From Daldinia sp. FL1419 (Eukaryota; Ascomycota; Sordariomycetes; Xylariales; Hypoxylaceae), in contig MU623401.1 in NCBI GenBank assembly GCA_025201765.1, positions 62,001-126,000 of the forward strand: DNA of 64,000 nucleotides. Direction: 5' to 3'. Both the position numbers and the translations under genes were made by a program. This document shows, piece by piece, positions 35,390-46,780 of this stretch (positions are counted from its first letter, which is position 1; each line of letters starts with the position of its first letter). The notes under the pieces were generated by a model that made no database searches, was not told the DNA's origin, and was given only the letters and a program-made list of their open reading frames with translations.

Positions 35390-36512
35390 TTACTTGCGCA
35401 TAGAGCTTGCGCGACGCTTGCGAGCGTCAGCCTTGTGGGCACGGGCCTCAGCGACACGCTTAGCGAGGATCTGAGCGTACTCGTTCTATAGATTTTATTA
35501 GTATGTATAATAGAGAAATGGGAAATGTAGGTAAACGTACGGCCTCATCCTTGACCTTCTCGGACTGTCGTCGCTTGAGCGCGATGCGGTGACGCTTGTG
35601 CTGCAGACGCTGGGGAGTAACCAGACGCTGGATCTTGGGGGCCTTGGTGTAAGGCTTCTTGCCCTCCTTCTTGGGCTGGACTTCTCGTCGAATGACGTAC
35701 TTTCGGACCTATATAGCAGAAAAACCCAGGGTATTAGCCATCTTTTGGGGTGCTCTTATAACACACAGTATTCCTCTCAGGCTCTGCTCGGTGGTATTCA
35801 TTGCAAGGGATTCTTCTCTCTCATCCCGCAGAAGCAACGACCGAGCAGGCGATGACGAGTGAAGGTGCACTTACATCGTCATCCTTGCTGAGACTGAAGA
35901 AGCGGCGGATCTTGGTGGCACGCTTGGGACCGAGGCGCTTGGGGTGGACGACGTCGGTTAGGCCGGGGATCTCGCTCTCGCCTTGCTTGACAACGGAAAG
36001 GGCGAGGACGGACAGGTCCATGGCGGTGATGCAACCACGGACCGACTTTCGCTTACGCTCACCGGTGCGGCGGGGGCGGTAGCAGGAGTGGCCTTCGGAA
36101 AGTAGGAGACGGACACGGGTGGGGTGCATGACACCCTGCTTCATGGGGAAACCCTGCTTGTCGTTACCGCCGGTGATGCGGAAGATGTAGCCCTTGAACT
36201 CATCGCCGAGGTTGTCTCCGGGGATTTCAGCGCCCATCTATAGCACCACACATGTTAGTTTTCCCAGCACTTATACAAACGATGATTGCGAGTAGCGACT
36301 AAAAATCCTTTTCGATGCGCACATGATAAATATCGAAGTGGGCTCGAGGAGATCTTCGAAGATGGTTTGCAATAACGAGCAAGGAAAGGAAAAAAAGTTC
36401 AAGTGGTGGTGCAACGTACGCGCTTCTCCATGAAGTCACGGAGCTTTCGCTCATCTTCGATCTCAATGAGCTTCTGGCTGCCATTGGCAGGGTAAGAGAT
36501 GTTCAGCTTCAT
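35390..36512 (-). CDS. rps6: 40S ribosomal protein S6 (eS6)
   Basis: Four exons: 36512-36420, 36237-35875, 35708-35541 and 35485-35390 (introns 182, 166 and 55 bp), giving 239 residues, the standard fungal eS6 length. The start MKLNISYPANGSQKLIEIED is the family N-terminus. GGNDKQGFPMKQGV and CYRPRRTGERKRKSVRGC are also diagnostic. The C-terminus is basic and ends RKRRASSMRK, where the Ser pair is the site phosphorylated downstream of TOR in yeast and fungi (family knowledge). The protein is part of the small ribosomal subunit. Long introns near the 5' end are typical of fungal ribosomal-protein genes. Confidence 0.97.
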
Positions 36513-36940
36513 CTCGGCGGTGGTTGTCGCGGTCGACTGTGTTGGGCGATTGTTGGATGAAAGTCGAGTCGTGAGAAACACACCGAAAAATTAATGGGAA
36601 TTGGAAAAAGGTTCAAAGTTGTTGTGTGGATTTACTTCGCCTAATCCCATTTTTTCCTGCGTGCGAAAAAGGTGGAGACGGCGCTAGGGCTACTATGTGC
36701 ATGGGCCAATTTGAATAAGATACGTACCTATCACTTATGTGATAGTTATGGATTTCTCCGAAGAAAACCCATTAACGCGGTAAGTAGATCTCTATTACGG
36801 ATCCATACGACGCGAATTGTTAGAAAGTACTTATTTTCATAGACCCATTTATATTTTATGTCTCTACCATTGAGCAACTCTCTTCATATCATCGCCTGCG
36901 TGAGGTGGGATACTACTCGGGGCGATGGTCTCTCCTCAAG
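36513..36940. promoter_or_regulatory. Shared divergent promoter, rps6 / ctf8
   Basis: Only 428 bp separate the start codons of eS6 (minus) and Ctf8 (plus), so both promoters must lie here. No clear TATA box was identified. The call rests on the divergent arrangement alone. Confidence 0.55.
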
Positions 36941-37399
36941 ATGGCTACATCTGTTAAATTATACCCCAAAAAATCAGGAGTTGAGGCTACCACCCAAAGT
37001 CCACTTCCTCAGCTCCTACAAACACCTTCCGGCTTAGCTATTCTAGAGCTTCAAGGTACTATCAACCTCCCTGAAAACCATGAGGGCAATACCGAATATT
37101 TACCCATCGGAAGGCTGGTATTTCCAGACTACCACCCTGAAACTCAAGATCCCTCTAGCACTGCTTGGATGAAACGAGTCCATTTTTACGTGGGCGAGCA
37201 TCAAAGACTTACAGGAGAAGCTAAGAAGCTACCGAAAGCTATGGCTGTCATCAGGAAGCGGGCTAAGCTAGGGGAAGACATAGAAATGGCTGACGAGCCG
37301 TCGAATTCTTCTTCTACGGTTGAGGAACTGGAGGTGGTCGAAATCGTCAAGTATAAGCTTGTATTTTCTCAGCGTCCGGAGCCTGTAGGAACTGGATGA
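36941..37399 (+). CDS. ctf8: Chromosome transmission fidelity protein 8 (Ctf8)
   Basis: Intronless, 152 residues from the first ATG (MATSVKLYPKKSG). The frame is open a little further upstream but only from a GTG. Family motifs are LQTPSGLAILELQGTINLP, IGRLVFPDY and VHFYVGEHQRLTGEAKKLPK. Ctf8 pairs with Dcc1 and the Ctf18 C-terminus in the alternative clamp loader Ctf18-RFC. That complex loads PCNA and supports sister-chromatid cohesion and the replication checkpoint. The segment after residue 110 is Ser/Glu-rich (EPSNSSSTVEELEVVEIVKY) and ends with the short conserved strand expected for the family. Confidence 0.92.
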   Translation: MATSVKLYPKKSGVEATTQSPLPQLLQTPSGLAILELQGTINLPENHEGNTEYLPIGRLVFPDYHPETQDPSSTAWMKRVHFYVGEHQRLTGEAKKLPKAMAVIRKRAKLGEDIEMADEPSNSSSTVEELEVVEIVKYKLVFSQRPEPVGTG

Positions 37400-38642
37400 A
37401 TACACACCGACGTATGCCACAATATTACAAGGCAAGGACCCAATATCATGATTGGACCCCTTCACGCGGGCTCATCGCCGCCAGCTCCCAGATCCATTCT
37501 GTCGCAGGAATCGATAAATACATTCATATATCTTACGGTATACTGAATTTAAGTAAACTGGAAGCTGCATGTAGGATATCAAAATGAATTCTTACATCAA
37601 CCAGACCGGATAAGGGTCAAATTTAATGTAGGCCATAGCTCACTGGGCAGCTCCGGTGACCATAATGGAAAGGATCACCATAGTTGACGAACGAGTATTT
37701 AGGACGTTGCGTATCCATATACAAGACTAATCCTGTAGTATGCTTCCTGGAATTTATCTATTTAAGAAGGGGAAACTTTGACTGAACATAGCTCAAAGGT
37801 ATTGGACCTGGAACTACGGATCCGTAGAGGAATTATTTTAACTACCGCAAGACCGCTATAGATTTTGTAGATATCCTGCATATATGTTATACTATGATTG
37901 CCTACATATGCACATACCCCTATGAAATGTCTAATTACATGTTCCCAAAAGATTACAGGTGGTTTGGTACTAACATAACATTTGAATATATTCCGAGTAG
38001 TTACAAGTTGTAACATGTACCAAAGTACTTTGTCCCTCCCTCGTTATGTAAGCAATACGAAATCTTGGCGTATTGGGGGATAAGTCGATAAGAAATGCGG
38101 CTAATCAAGGACCCACATGCAATTTGACCTTGCATATCGCGAACGGGACCGCGAAGCTGCCACTTCCATCCATTATTAAACTTCACCTCACATCCGCCGT
38201 TATCAATCCTCCCGAGCCCATCCGTCAACGGCTCTCCCGTAATTCCCTTCTGGATAATCCACACCACGCCGGAGCTTTATTTGGAGACTAGTTTCTTGAA
38301 ATTGGTCTATTTCGCCGAGTCATTCCGCCGAGTCCAAGTCGGTTTTCGGTTCACCCAGTCTGCGACGTCATCTTCACGTCTCGAGGCGTGCAAATTACTG
38401 TCGCTAGCATCTGGCTTAGTCGACGGTGACCAAGGAATTCCAGCCCCAGGAAAATCCACGGCGAAACACCTTGGGAAAAAATAAAATTTCAATACTAGTC
38501 TTTTGAATTTTCCAAATTGTTTCTTGAATTTGTTTGGCGGCGTATTGCTTACAACATCCAAATACATCACTAGTAATTCCTCGAGTATTTTATCCTCAAT
38601 TCATCCAGCTGGTGATCTCTGCATCATCCCAACGTCGCAGGT
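37400..38642. other. Intergenic between ctf8 and taf10
   Basis: No supported gene. Minus-strand frames at 38001-38267 and 38307-38570 have fairly protein-like composition but no recognisable domain. The second runs into the expected taf10 promoter. Confidence 0.55.
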
Positions 38643-39255
38643 ATGGCAAGCGCACCTACGGAGAACGAGCAGGTCCCCCCTGTTGCCTCGCAGCAGCTGG
38701 ACGAAGAGGCCATCCTGCCTTCGGAGCCCAAGATGCCGACTCGCAAGGATATCTCGTTGAAGGAATTCTTGACCAAGATGGATGACTACGCACCCATCGT
38801 GAGCATCCTACCGCTAAGTACTAGTTATACTAGACGCTCTAACCAGCCTGTAGATTCCCGATGCCGTGACCAACTACTACATGACAAAGGCCGGCCTTCC
38901 CCCGCCACCCCACACCGACCCGCGCCTCGCACGCCTGATTGCTCTTGCGGTACAGAAGTTCGTCGCCGACATCGCCGCCGACTCGTACCAATACAGCCGC
39001 ATCCGGGCATCCAACACCAGCGCGAACAACCCAATGGGCAACCTCGGTGCTGCGGCGGGACTCCAGATTCCGGGCCAAGCGCAAGCCAACACCAAAGATC
39101 AAGGACGTGGTGGGCCGCTTGGCATCCAGAGAGCGGGTTACGGTGGTGGTGGCCAGGGTGGTAGCCAGAACCGCACGGTCCTTACTATGGAGGATCTGGG
39201 TATGGCTGTGGGCGAGTACGGCGTCAACGTCAAGAGAAGCGAGTTTTACCGATAG
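38643..39255 (+). CDS. taf10: TFIID/SAGA subunit Taf10
   Basis: Two exons, 38643-38798 and 38854-39255 (55-bp intron), giving 185 residues. A short polar N-terminus is followed by the histone-fold region. This comprises LKEFLTKMDDYAPIIPDAVTNYYMTKAG, the DPRLARLIALAVQKFVADIAAD helix and, after a Gly/Asn/Gln-rich insertion (about 107-150), TMEDLGMAVGEYGVNVKRSEFYR. These are the expected Taf10 signatures. Taf10 is shared by the general transcription factor TFIID and the SAGA coactivator, where it pairs with Taf3/Taf8 and Spt7. The Gly-rich insertion between the helices is common in filamentous fungi. Confidence 0.95.
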
Positions 39256-39842
39256 ATGGCCTGGCATGTTGGAGCATAGCGGCCGGCGTAAAGTCGACGC
39301 TAACGCTTCTCTATTCAGACATCCAGATGGGGTAACACGTCATTGGCCAGAGTTCAAGCCATACCTGGATACGCGAGCAAAACTTTTGACGTTGTATCAC
39401 ATCTGACACTAGTCTTAACCACATTGTTATTTCACGGCACAGCAAGAGAATCCACGAAAGTCTTCACATAAGGAACGGAAGGTCACATTCAGGGAAAAGG
39501 TGGGTTGGCGTTCAGGATTAAGGCTTTTCTTATGTTATTTTCGGAACCCGGCCTTTTATCGCGCGCGGAAATTGCATATGTACAAGTAGGAAACGGACTA
39601 CGGCCGTCTGAATTCCTAGCATTTTCAATCCGGCTCGCGTACGGGCACACAATTCGTACGTATATTTTATGTATGAATCGATGAGTTCCCCATAGTCTCT
39701 AATGATGTTCTTTATGGGATCGTAGATTTTGTGTTGTAGGCATGGAAGTGCGTAATGTACAGCAGACAGTAATTCGTAGTAGACCCCAATGAAATGCCAG
39801 AACGCCGGGGTATGCCCACACTTTTTGGTGGTTTTTGTAGTT
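39256..39842. other. Intergenic between convergent genes
   Basis: 3'-to-3' spacer between taf10 and the mitochondrial uS19 gene; nothing further is recognised. Confidence 0.7.
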
Positions 39843-40329
39843 TTACTTTCGGGACCAGATGAAGGGTTTTCTCGTACTAGTAAAGAGTCAGTAATCAATA
39901 TCATTCTATAATGTAACCTAGGCATATAATCGAGGCGAAAAAAAGGGAACGTACGGAGAAAACTCGCCGAGTTTGTGGCCGACCATCTCTTCGGTAATCT
40001 CGAGGTCGTGGTACTCCTTGCCGTTGTATACCTGGAACTTGAGGCCGACGAAACTAGGCAGGATGGTCGCGGCGCGGGCTTGTGTGCGGATCGGCTTGAC
40101 CTTCTCGCCTGGGCGGGGGCGCACGATAGCGAGACTATACAATGTGATACGTTAGGTCGCAGAAAAAGACTGCATGGTGGGATGTCTTACGGTACGATGT
40201 GCGGTCCTAGAGGAATTGTTAGTTACCTAGGTATTTATATAATAACAGCTATAGGGCAGAATATATAAGAGCGAATAGCTTACCCTTCCACACGGATCGG
40301 CCTTTCAAGAGCCACCTTGTCGGCTGCAT
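39843..40329 (-). CDS. rsm19: Mitochondrial small-subunit ribosomal protein uS19m (Rsm19)
   Basis: Four exons: 40329-40284, 40206-40191, 40134-39955 and 39876-39843 (introns 77, 56 and 78 bp), giving 91 residues, the same length as the yeast protein. Exon 2 is a 16-nt micro-exon. Joined, it restores SVWKGPHIVPLAIVRPRPGE, the bacterial-type S19 start. Other motifs are IRTQARAATILPSFVGLKF, NGKEYHDLEIT and MVGHKLGEFSPTRKPF. The bacterial-type sequence separates it from cytosolic uS19 (RPS15). It sits in the head of the mitochondrial small subunit. The ATG giving MQPTRWLLKGRS was chosen because it fits the family N-terminus. An upstream in-frame ATG would add an unlikely extension. Confidence 0.93.
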
Positions 40330-42473
40330 TTTGTCTAAATATGGACAATCGATGCTGATGATGGAAGACCTCGTCGCAATAATTTCTATGTGTATGTACT
40401 TGGTCGATGCATATATCAATTCACCGAGGTTTATCCAACGGGGGGGGGGCAGTCCTCCGATTGGTTCATTTTGATTGCATGACAATATATATTGTCATAA
40501 TCGTCTTACTCATAACAAAATTACCTTTAGTCAAGTGGATAGACCACAAAATTAAAGACCCAACAAGGGATCTAATTAAAACCGATTGCGCTAGCCACGG
40601 TGTGGACTCGATCTTGGCTATTAGGTAATCGGTGAAAACCAACCACCATTAACCGCCCGATTCAAATCAGTGCGGGGCAATTGAAACTGTGAAATAACCA
40701 ATTAGTACTTTCAATTCTCAGAGGCAATGATATCACATCCCTGAAAGCTAGCAAAAGTGCCAGTTCTTGCTTATACCGTAATCTGTGGTAAAGAGGGGGA
40801 GGTGCGTTGCAATCATCTTTTTTGTCAAGTGGATATTCCATCCAACGATTTTCTAGAGGTAAAAGTACGTTTGAGCTTCTACTTTTGAACTTCTACTTTT
40901 ACGGCCTCATTGCATGTCTTCAAAATCCAAAATACATCATTGGCCTACCGTATCCTTTTAGGATATCTGTAATTGCGCGGGTCTACTATGTTACCAATTC
41001 GTAACTGTACCGTTGGAAATTCCACGACTCTCTTCCCGAATCCGTACGAATAAAGTAAACGGGATTTTATGTCGCCGTGTCGAATAATGCATTGCCTTTA
41101 AGGACTTTACCCAGGAATACACCCAAGAAGTACGCATAGTTTGGTCCGAAGAACCTGAAGAGCTTATAACTTCTCTACTTGTTAGAAACAGAGAGACCAC
41201 GTAGAAACTCTTGGCTGATACCTTGTCGGTTAATTCTGTCACATAAAACGACGGGGAGATATAAGCAGAGGAACGACAAAGTCTAACGGTTAGCTAGGAT
41301 CACTTGAGGATTCGCCCTAGATTCGCCCTACGTACCTACGTATGAATATATTTACTCCGACACGTAAGGGGTTATTATGTATTATCCCCAAGGCATCACC
41401 ACCCGGACTTGGAAGTGAGCCTGTGAGGCAATTCATAAACAAGAATATTGTGAACATTCGTTCCTACAAGTCGACATATACAAGTCTCTTCTCATTGGTT
41501 CACTTCAACTCCCTCAACCCCCTTCAGCCCCTGGCAGACCAACTTATATAATTCGACTTACTCGATCTAGCCATCCATACGACGTCGAGGTCTCCATAAT
41601 AAAAAGTGATGGTGTCCAACACCAATACCACCCGAGTCGTGAAGCCGAACGTACAGTCTCACAGACGCGTTCCCAAATACGATTCGGGGACCTGGCTGTC
41701 TTTCCCATTTACCCCTGTGGCTGTCGGCCAGGTTTGGCATTCTAGTCCCACGTCATGTACTCCATCCCCAACTTCTGCATCTCAAATGCCCTTGAAAGAG
41801 CTTCCGTCGCCACGCGGAGACCCGTCCTCTTAGCATGCCCTAATATACATGCGGAGAGCTAGGCCCCGCCCCCCTGGAAGCAGCAACGAGCTTCACGAGA
41901 GCTCTGGTATCGTGCCCTTTCGGCCCTATCTCCTTACGTGTCTCTACATTTTTCGATGCTAGCACGTCTAGTATCGTCTTGTTCATTTTTGTGTCATGTC
42001 GTAGCTCCATGACGAAAATACATGGCAGTTCGCGTTAGTCTCCAAGGGGCGACGTTCGGACCCTTGCAAGGATCTGGTATCGAACAACCACCCTACCGAA
42101 AAAAACAAGCATCGCGGCCAAGTGGTCGGTCACAGCTGTGCTTCTTCCGACGCAGCGTCTCGTCCCTAGCTTCATTAGACTACCACACCCCCACCGGGTC
42201 CTACGAGAACGAGCAGTTTCAATATGAGGCTCAATGGACCTACATATCCGTGGATCTGCGATCCCCTCGCGCCGTAATAACCTTTAGCGCCGGCTGGCGA
42301 CCCCGGACGTAGTTGTTTATGCTTCCACTATCCATTACATGGGGCGGAGCGACGGCTTCCGCCCTGGAAGTATAAGAGGCCGAATGCATCCATCCATCTT
42401 CCCGTTGAGAAAAGCTAGCTCGTTCTTCTACACCCCACGTCGTACGTTGTCAACTTAGGTTAATCAAGACATC
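40330..42473. other. Intergenic upstream of the GH5 cellulase
   Basis: About 2.1 kb with no supported gene. A run of ten G occurs at 40440-40450. Short open frames (for example 41606-41833 and 42022-42312) show no domains. The right end contains the cellulase promoter elements listed separately. Confidence 0.6.
42344..42378 (+). promoter_or_regulatory. Candidate cellulase promoter: CreA-like site and TATA box
   Basis: GCGGAG at 42344-42349 fits the CreA/Cre1 carbon-repressor consensus SYGGRG. TATAAGAG at 42371-42378 lies about 100 bp before the ATG of the GH5 gene, a usual distance for a fungal TATA box. The CreA consensus is short and frequent by chance, so the repressor site is tentative. 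Confidence 0.4.
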
Positions 42474-43765
42474 ATGAGGTTCGCCGATTTACTCGTGGCC
42501 GCCGCCACGGTCTCCAGCGCCGTCGCGGTGCCTACCCAGACTAGGAAGCGCGCGAGTCCTTTCCAGTTCACCGGTGTAAGCGAGTCGGGAGCCGAGTTCG
42601 GTAACCAGGCTCTTCCCGGACGTCTCGGCAAGGACTACACCTGGCCCGACCAGAATGCCATCTCTACCTTGATCCAGAAGGGTTTCAACACCTTCCGTAT
42701 CCCGATCATGATGTTGGTGTTTTATTTCCAAGGAATTAACGCTGAAAATGGTGCTGAACATAGATTAGGGAGCGTATCATTCCTGACAAGTTGACTGGCT
42801 CTATCAACGAGACCTACGCTGCTGGCCTTGACGATGTAAGTCCCAAACTTACCCACATGTTCTGCAATTAATACCAACTTACCTCCAGATCGTTAAATAC
42901 ATCACCGGCCAGTTAGTCCAACCCCACTAACTCATTTCCCCTTTTCCCTTTATACTCACCACTTCATCTAGGGGCGCCTACGCCGTCGTGGACCCGCACA
43001 ACTTCGGGCGATACTACGACAACATTATCACGGACGTAGCCGGCTTCGGCGCATGGTGGACGGCTGTCGCTAAGAGGTACGCGTCCAACGAGAAGGTCAT
43101 CTTCGACACCAACAACGAGTTCCACGACGAGGACAATGCTCTCGTCGGGCAGCTCAACCAGGCTGCTATCGACGCCATCCGTGGCGCCGGTGCTACTTCT
43201 CAGTATATATTTGTCGAGGGCAACTCGTGGACTGGAGCTTGGCATTGGGTTAGTTCCTCCATTGGGCTAAAAGCGTTGAATGTCGTCGTGTTGCTGATAC
43301 ATTACATAGACTTCCAGCGGTACCGCCGAAGCCATGGGTAAACTAACCGACCCCGAGGACAAGATCATCTACGAGATGGTACGTTTCCTCTCCTTCCCCC
43401 CCCTCCCCCCCTTCCCTATCACAAACTAACCTACCTAGCACCAATACCTTGACTCCGACGGCTCCGGCACATCCGAAGCCTGCGTGTCGGCCACGATCGG
43501 TAAAGAGCGACTCGCAGATGCAACCGCCTGGCTTAAAGCCAACAACAAGAAGGGCCTCATCGGCGAGACCGCGGGCGGCGCTAACGCCCAGTGCATCCAG
43601 GCCGTTCAGGGCCTGCTCGACCACATGAAGGAGAACTCGGACGTCTGGACCGGCTGGCTCTGGTGGGGTGCTGGTCCTTGGTGGGCGGACTACATGTACT
43701 CGATCGAGCCCCCGTCTGGAACTGCGTTTACTCAGGTTTTGCCTTCTTTGGCGGATTACATTTAG
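42474..43765 (+). CDS. Secreted GH5 endo-beta-1,4-glucanase
   Basis: Six exons: 42474-42712, 42769-42835, 42899-42921, 42972-43248, 43310-43378 and 43439-43765 (introns 50-63 bp), giving 333 residues. Exon 3 is only 23 nt. A signal peptide (MRFADLLVAAATVSSAVA) is followed by a possible basic processing site (RKR). Family 5 hallmarks are NTFRIPIMMERI, VVDPHNFGRYY, DTNNEF with the acid/base Glu159, and GLIGETAGG with the nucleophile Glu268. WTGWLWWGAGPWW also fits. It should hydrolyse internal beta-1,4-glucan bonds of cellulose outside the cell. No cellulose-binding module or linker is present, so this is a single-domain enzyme. Its promoter may respond to carbon catabolite repression. Confidence 0.94.
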
Positions 43766-44014
43766 ATGAGGCAGGAAAGGGGATTGGGTGGAGGATACGC
43801 TGCGGCTGCTCGGGCAAAGAATTGTATATAGCACGACGAGAGCAGGGAGTAAAATAAAAATTGTATATTGGCGTGAATATGCTTCGTTACGTCGTATTTA
43901 CAAATGTCAGTATTAATCAGTCCGTCCCCCCCTTCCCCCCTCGCGGTCTCGTTTTCGTTTCTACATACATCTCCTTTCCAACCTAGCCCCGACTCATTAA
44001 TCGTAAACCGTCAT

Positions 44015-46780
44015 TCATCCAAGCAGCTTACTCTGCCTCTCCAAAAACATCACCTTGGGCCTATCTACCTCCTCAAAACTCAACTTCTTCACCGCAACGG
44101 AGACTTCTAAGCCGATCGGACCGTCTCTAAGAATTAACTCGCTTCCTTCCGAAGCCACGTATACCTGCTCGTACCACAAGTGTAGTCCGTACGACTTCTT
44201 CAGCGTCTGAACGAGGAGAATCTCCACTGAACACCACGCTCTGTCGTAGTAGGATTCGTCTGCTATGCTAATCACGGCGTCGCACTGTGTTAGTATCATG
44301 GGCAAGGCGTGGACTCCTGGCATAGGATCACTCTGGTTTATACAGGCGCAGTCCTGGGGAAGAGCACGTTAGCATTCAGTTGGTAATCTAGAGACTAGAG
44401 ATGTGGGATTGCAGAAACTTACCAGCCAAATCCCCATCCTCGCCCTATCAATAGACGGATGCCGCGCCACAAACTTCTCAGTAGCAGCCAACATCCGCTT
44501 ATACTGTGTATTGGCCTCATCATCTGGCGACGATGCCCCTCTCCATCTATACGAGAAGAATATGACAAAGTCGGAATTTTTATAATCGTTCGATGCAGAC
44601 TGGTCCGCGAATTTTTGAACTAGTCCATCCGTGTGTTTCGGTAGTCTACCAAGAGATCGAAACGACGAGTACGGAACAAACGTAAACCCCGAGAACATCG
44701 CCTTCGCCTCCTCGTCTGCGCGAAGGGACTCGGCATACGCGCTACGCAGCTTCTGCATGCAGTCCGCGTCGTAGCGGCGTGTGATGAGGATGGGCCGGAG
44801 GACGTCTTGGAATAGCTTGCGGTAGCTCTTGCGAAGTCTCGCCCCCGTAAGCCACGCTTCGATTTCGTATTCCGTAGCTCCTCCTTGGAGGCCTTGGATT
44901 ACAACCTCTTTGAACTGGTCGTTTCCACAAAATACTGCGTAGTCTAAAGCCGTGTATCCCTGCTCATCAATAATTTCCAAGTCCACACCGGCTTCGACTA
45001 GTTCTTTTAGATAGCCCAGGTGTTCTCCCGAAGGCTCCTTGCAGAGCGCGATGGCGGGCGTGCAGCCGGTACACGTATTGAACTGCCCCATCGCCTCCTC
45101 GGTACGCCCGCTCAACCGCAGCGCATGCCCGTAGAAGAATCGAGTGAGCGCGACCACAGTTGGGTCTCCGAATCCCGTCACGAGAGCCAATGCTTGCTGG
45201 GCTATTTCCACCGCCTCCTCCAATTTGTTTCGAGCCGAGAGGCAAAGCGACAGACGAGATAACCCAATGATCTCCCAATTCCTACCATTCTTCACAGCGC
45301 CCGAGTCTTTCGACTTGCCTTCCGCAGATGACGACGTCTGGATATCTCGAGCGAGCTGTACGCGTTCTTGAAGTTGGACAATCGCCAGATCAAGAGCTTT
45401 CTCGTCGTGGTCTCGTTGGGATATTTGGTAATTAACCATTCCCAGATTTCCAACAGCGCGGCAGGCCTCGGCCTCTAGACCCAGCTGTCTCTCTGAGTGG
45501 TACTGCATCTCGAACATGCGCATCGCGTCTGCAAGGCTACCTAGGTGCCGATAGACGACCCCTAGTTCGCCGACGCAGTCTACACGCAATACGTCCACTT
45601 CCGCGTCCGTAATGACCCTCTCTAGCGTATCCCTGGCGATCTCGTATCTTCCGAGGCACCGGTTCACACGCCCGATTTTATACAGCACCTCGCGCATATG
45701 GTAATCCTTGTTAGGAAAGCTGCTAACGTTCTCGCATAGGCTAAGCGCGTTGCTGAAAGCTCGCAGCGCATGCTCCCACTGCGCATGATGAATATGCTTC
45801 TCTCCCTGCTCCATGAATACTTCCCAAGACCTCACCGCTTCAACAGTCGAAGCCAACAAGTCGGGCGTAACGCCGGCGGGGTCGCGAACCTGCGTGAAGG
45901 AGTCGCCGTCCTTGGGTCCGAGAACGCCAGCGTCTTGGACGAATCCTCGATGTGAGTCGAAGACGAAGAGCGTAGCGTGGAACCTGTCAGTTGCAACCTC
46001 GGTACTGTGGTATTGGGCCGCAGGAATCGTGTAGCTTGCGCCTCGACGGTGAACATTCGTCTCTTTAGGGATAACACGTACGTATTTCTTAGCGTTGGTA
46101 ATAGTCGAAAATGCCTGGTTCGTCTTGTAGTTTGTCCCCAGACTCTTGCCATCACTCCACGCTAGGGCATATTCCGAGTGAGTGGCGGTCTCGAAGTCTT
46201 CAACGCGCTCGACCTTATACGAATGATCCGTCCCTTGGCCAGCCAGGATCCAGCTTTGAGCGAAGGCTTGATGAGAGTGGATGGTAACGTCAAGGTTTCC
46301 CCTGGATTCGCCCGGTGACCACACATGGAGCCGGAATAGCTCGTCAATATTTCCATCCTTGATTAAGCTGCAGAGAGCCACGGAGATAAACCCTTGAGCA
46401 CTTCGAGAGGCAGTGAAGAGCTGTCGCGTGACCAGTTTGCTGGTGAGGGCGTTACGAATCAACTCCCAGATAAGAGCAAGGTCGGCCTCGCCCACAGCTT
46501 CGCAAGCACCAGCTTCCTTGTCCTTATAGAGTTGACGAAGGTACGCGACGGCGAGCCCTACGTTAGCAACCTGCCGAGTATCTTCATCGGGAATTTTCGT
46601 AGAGATGGCTGTGCGCCAATCATCAAATGAGAGAGCAACCCCATCCTTATGGTTATCGACATCCTGACAAGTACTCCGTATGATTCGAAGCGGGACGTCT
46701 TCCGGCGATTTCGTCGCTACAGCCACACCCTGCAAACACCTCAAGAAAGAGGTACTAGATACGGCGGTTCGTATGAGCAT
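44015..46780 (-). CDS. TPR-ankyrin-TIR-like domain protein
   Basis: Two exons, 46780-44423 and 44353-44015 (69-bp intron, GTAAGT...CCCCAG), giving 898 residues. Residues 1-320 form a region I cannot assign. About 325-560 is a run of TPR-like helical hairpins (EKHIHHAQWEHALRAFSNAL, VLYKIGRVNRCLGRYEIA, GELGVVYRHLGSLADAMRMF, ALRLSGRTEEAMGQFNTC). About 570-640 is ankyrin-like (LVEAGVDLEIIDEQGYTALDYAVFCGN). From about 736 to the end is a TIR-like module. It starts with SDFVIFFSYRW, continues through GIWLDCACINQSDP across the intron and CDAVISIADESYYDRAWCSVEI, and contains Glu830. In TIR domains the glutamate of the WCxxE segment is the NAD-cleaving residue. No NB-ARC domain is seen. This may be a signalling or self/non-self recognition protein; function is inferred only from architecture. 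Confidence 0.86.

Noticed and set aside
38001..38570. Two adjacent minus-strand open frames with protein-like composition between ctf8 and taf10
   Set aside because: No domain, no good start or splice structure, and the region must contain the taf10 promoter. Kept only as a note in the intergenic entry.
42022..42312. 96-codon open frame upstream of the GH5 gene
   Set aside because: No domain, overlaps the presumed promoter region, composition not convincing.
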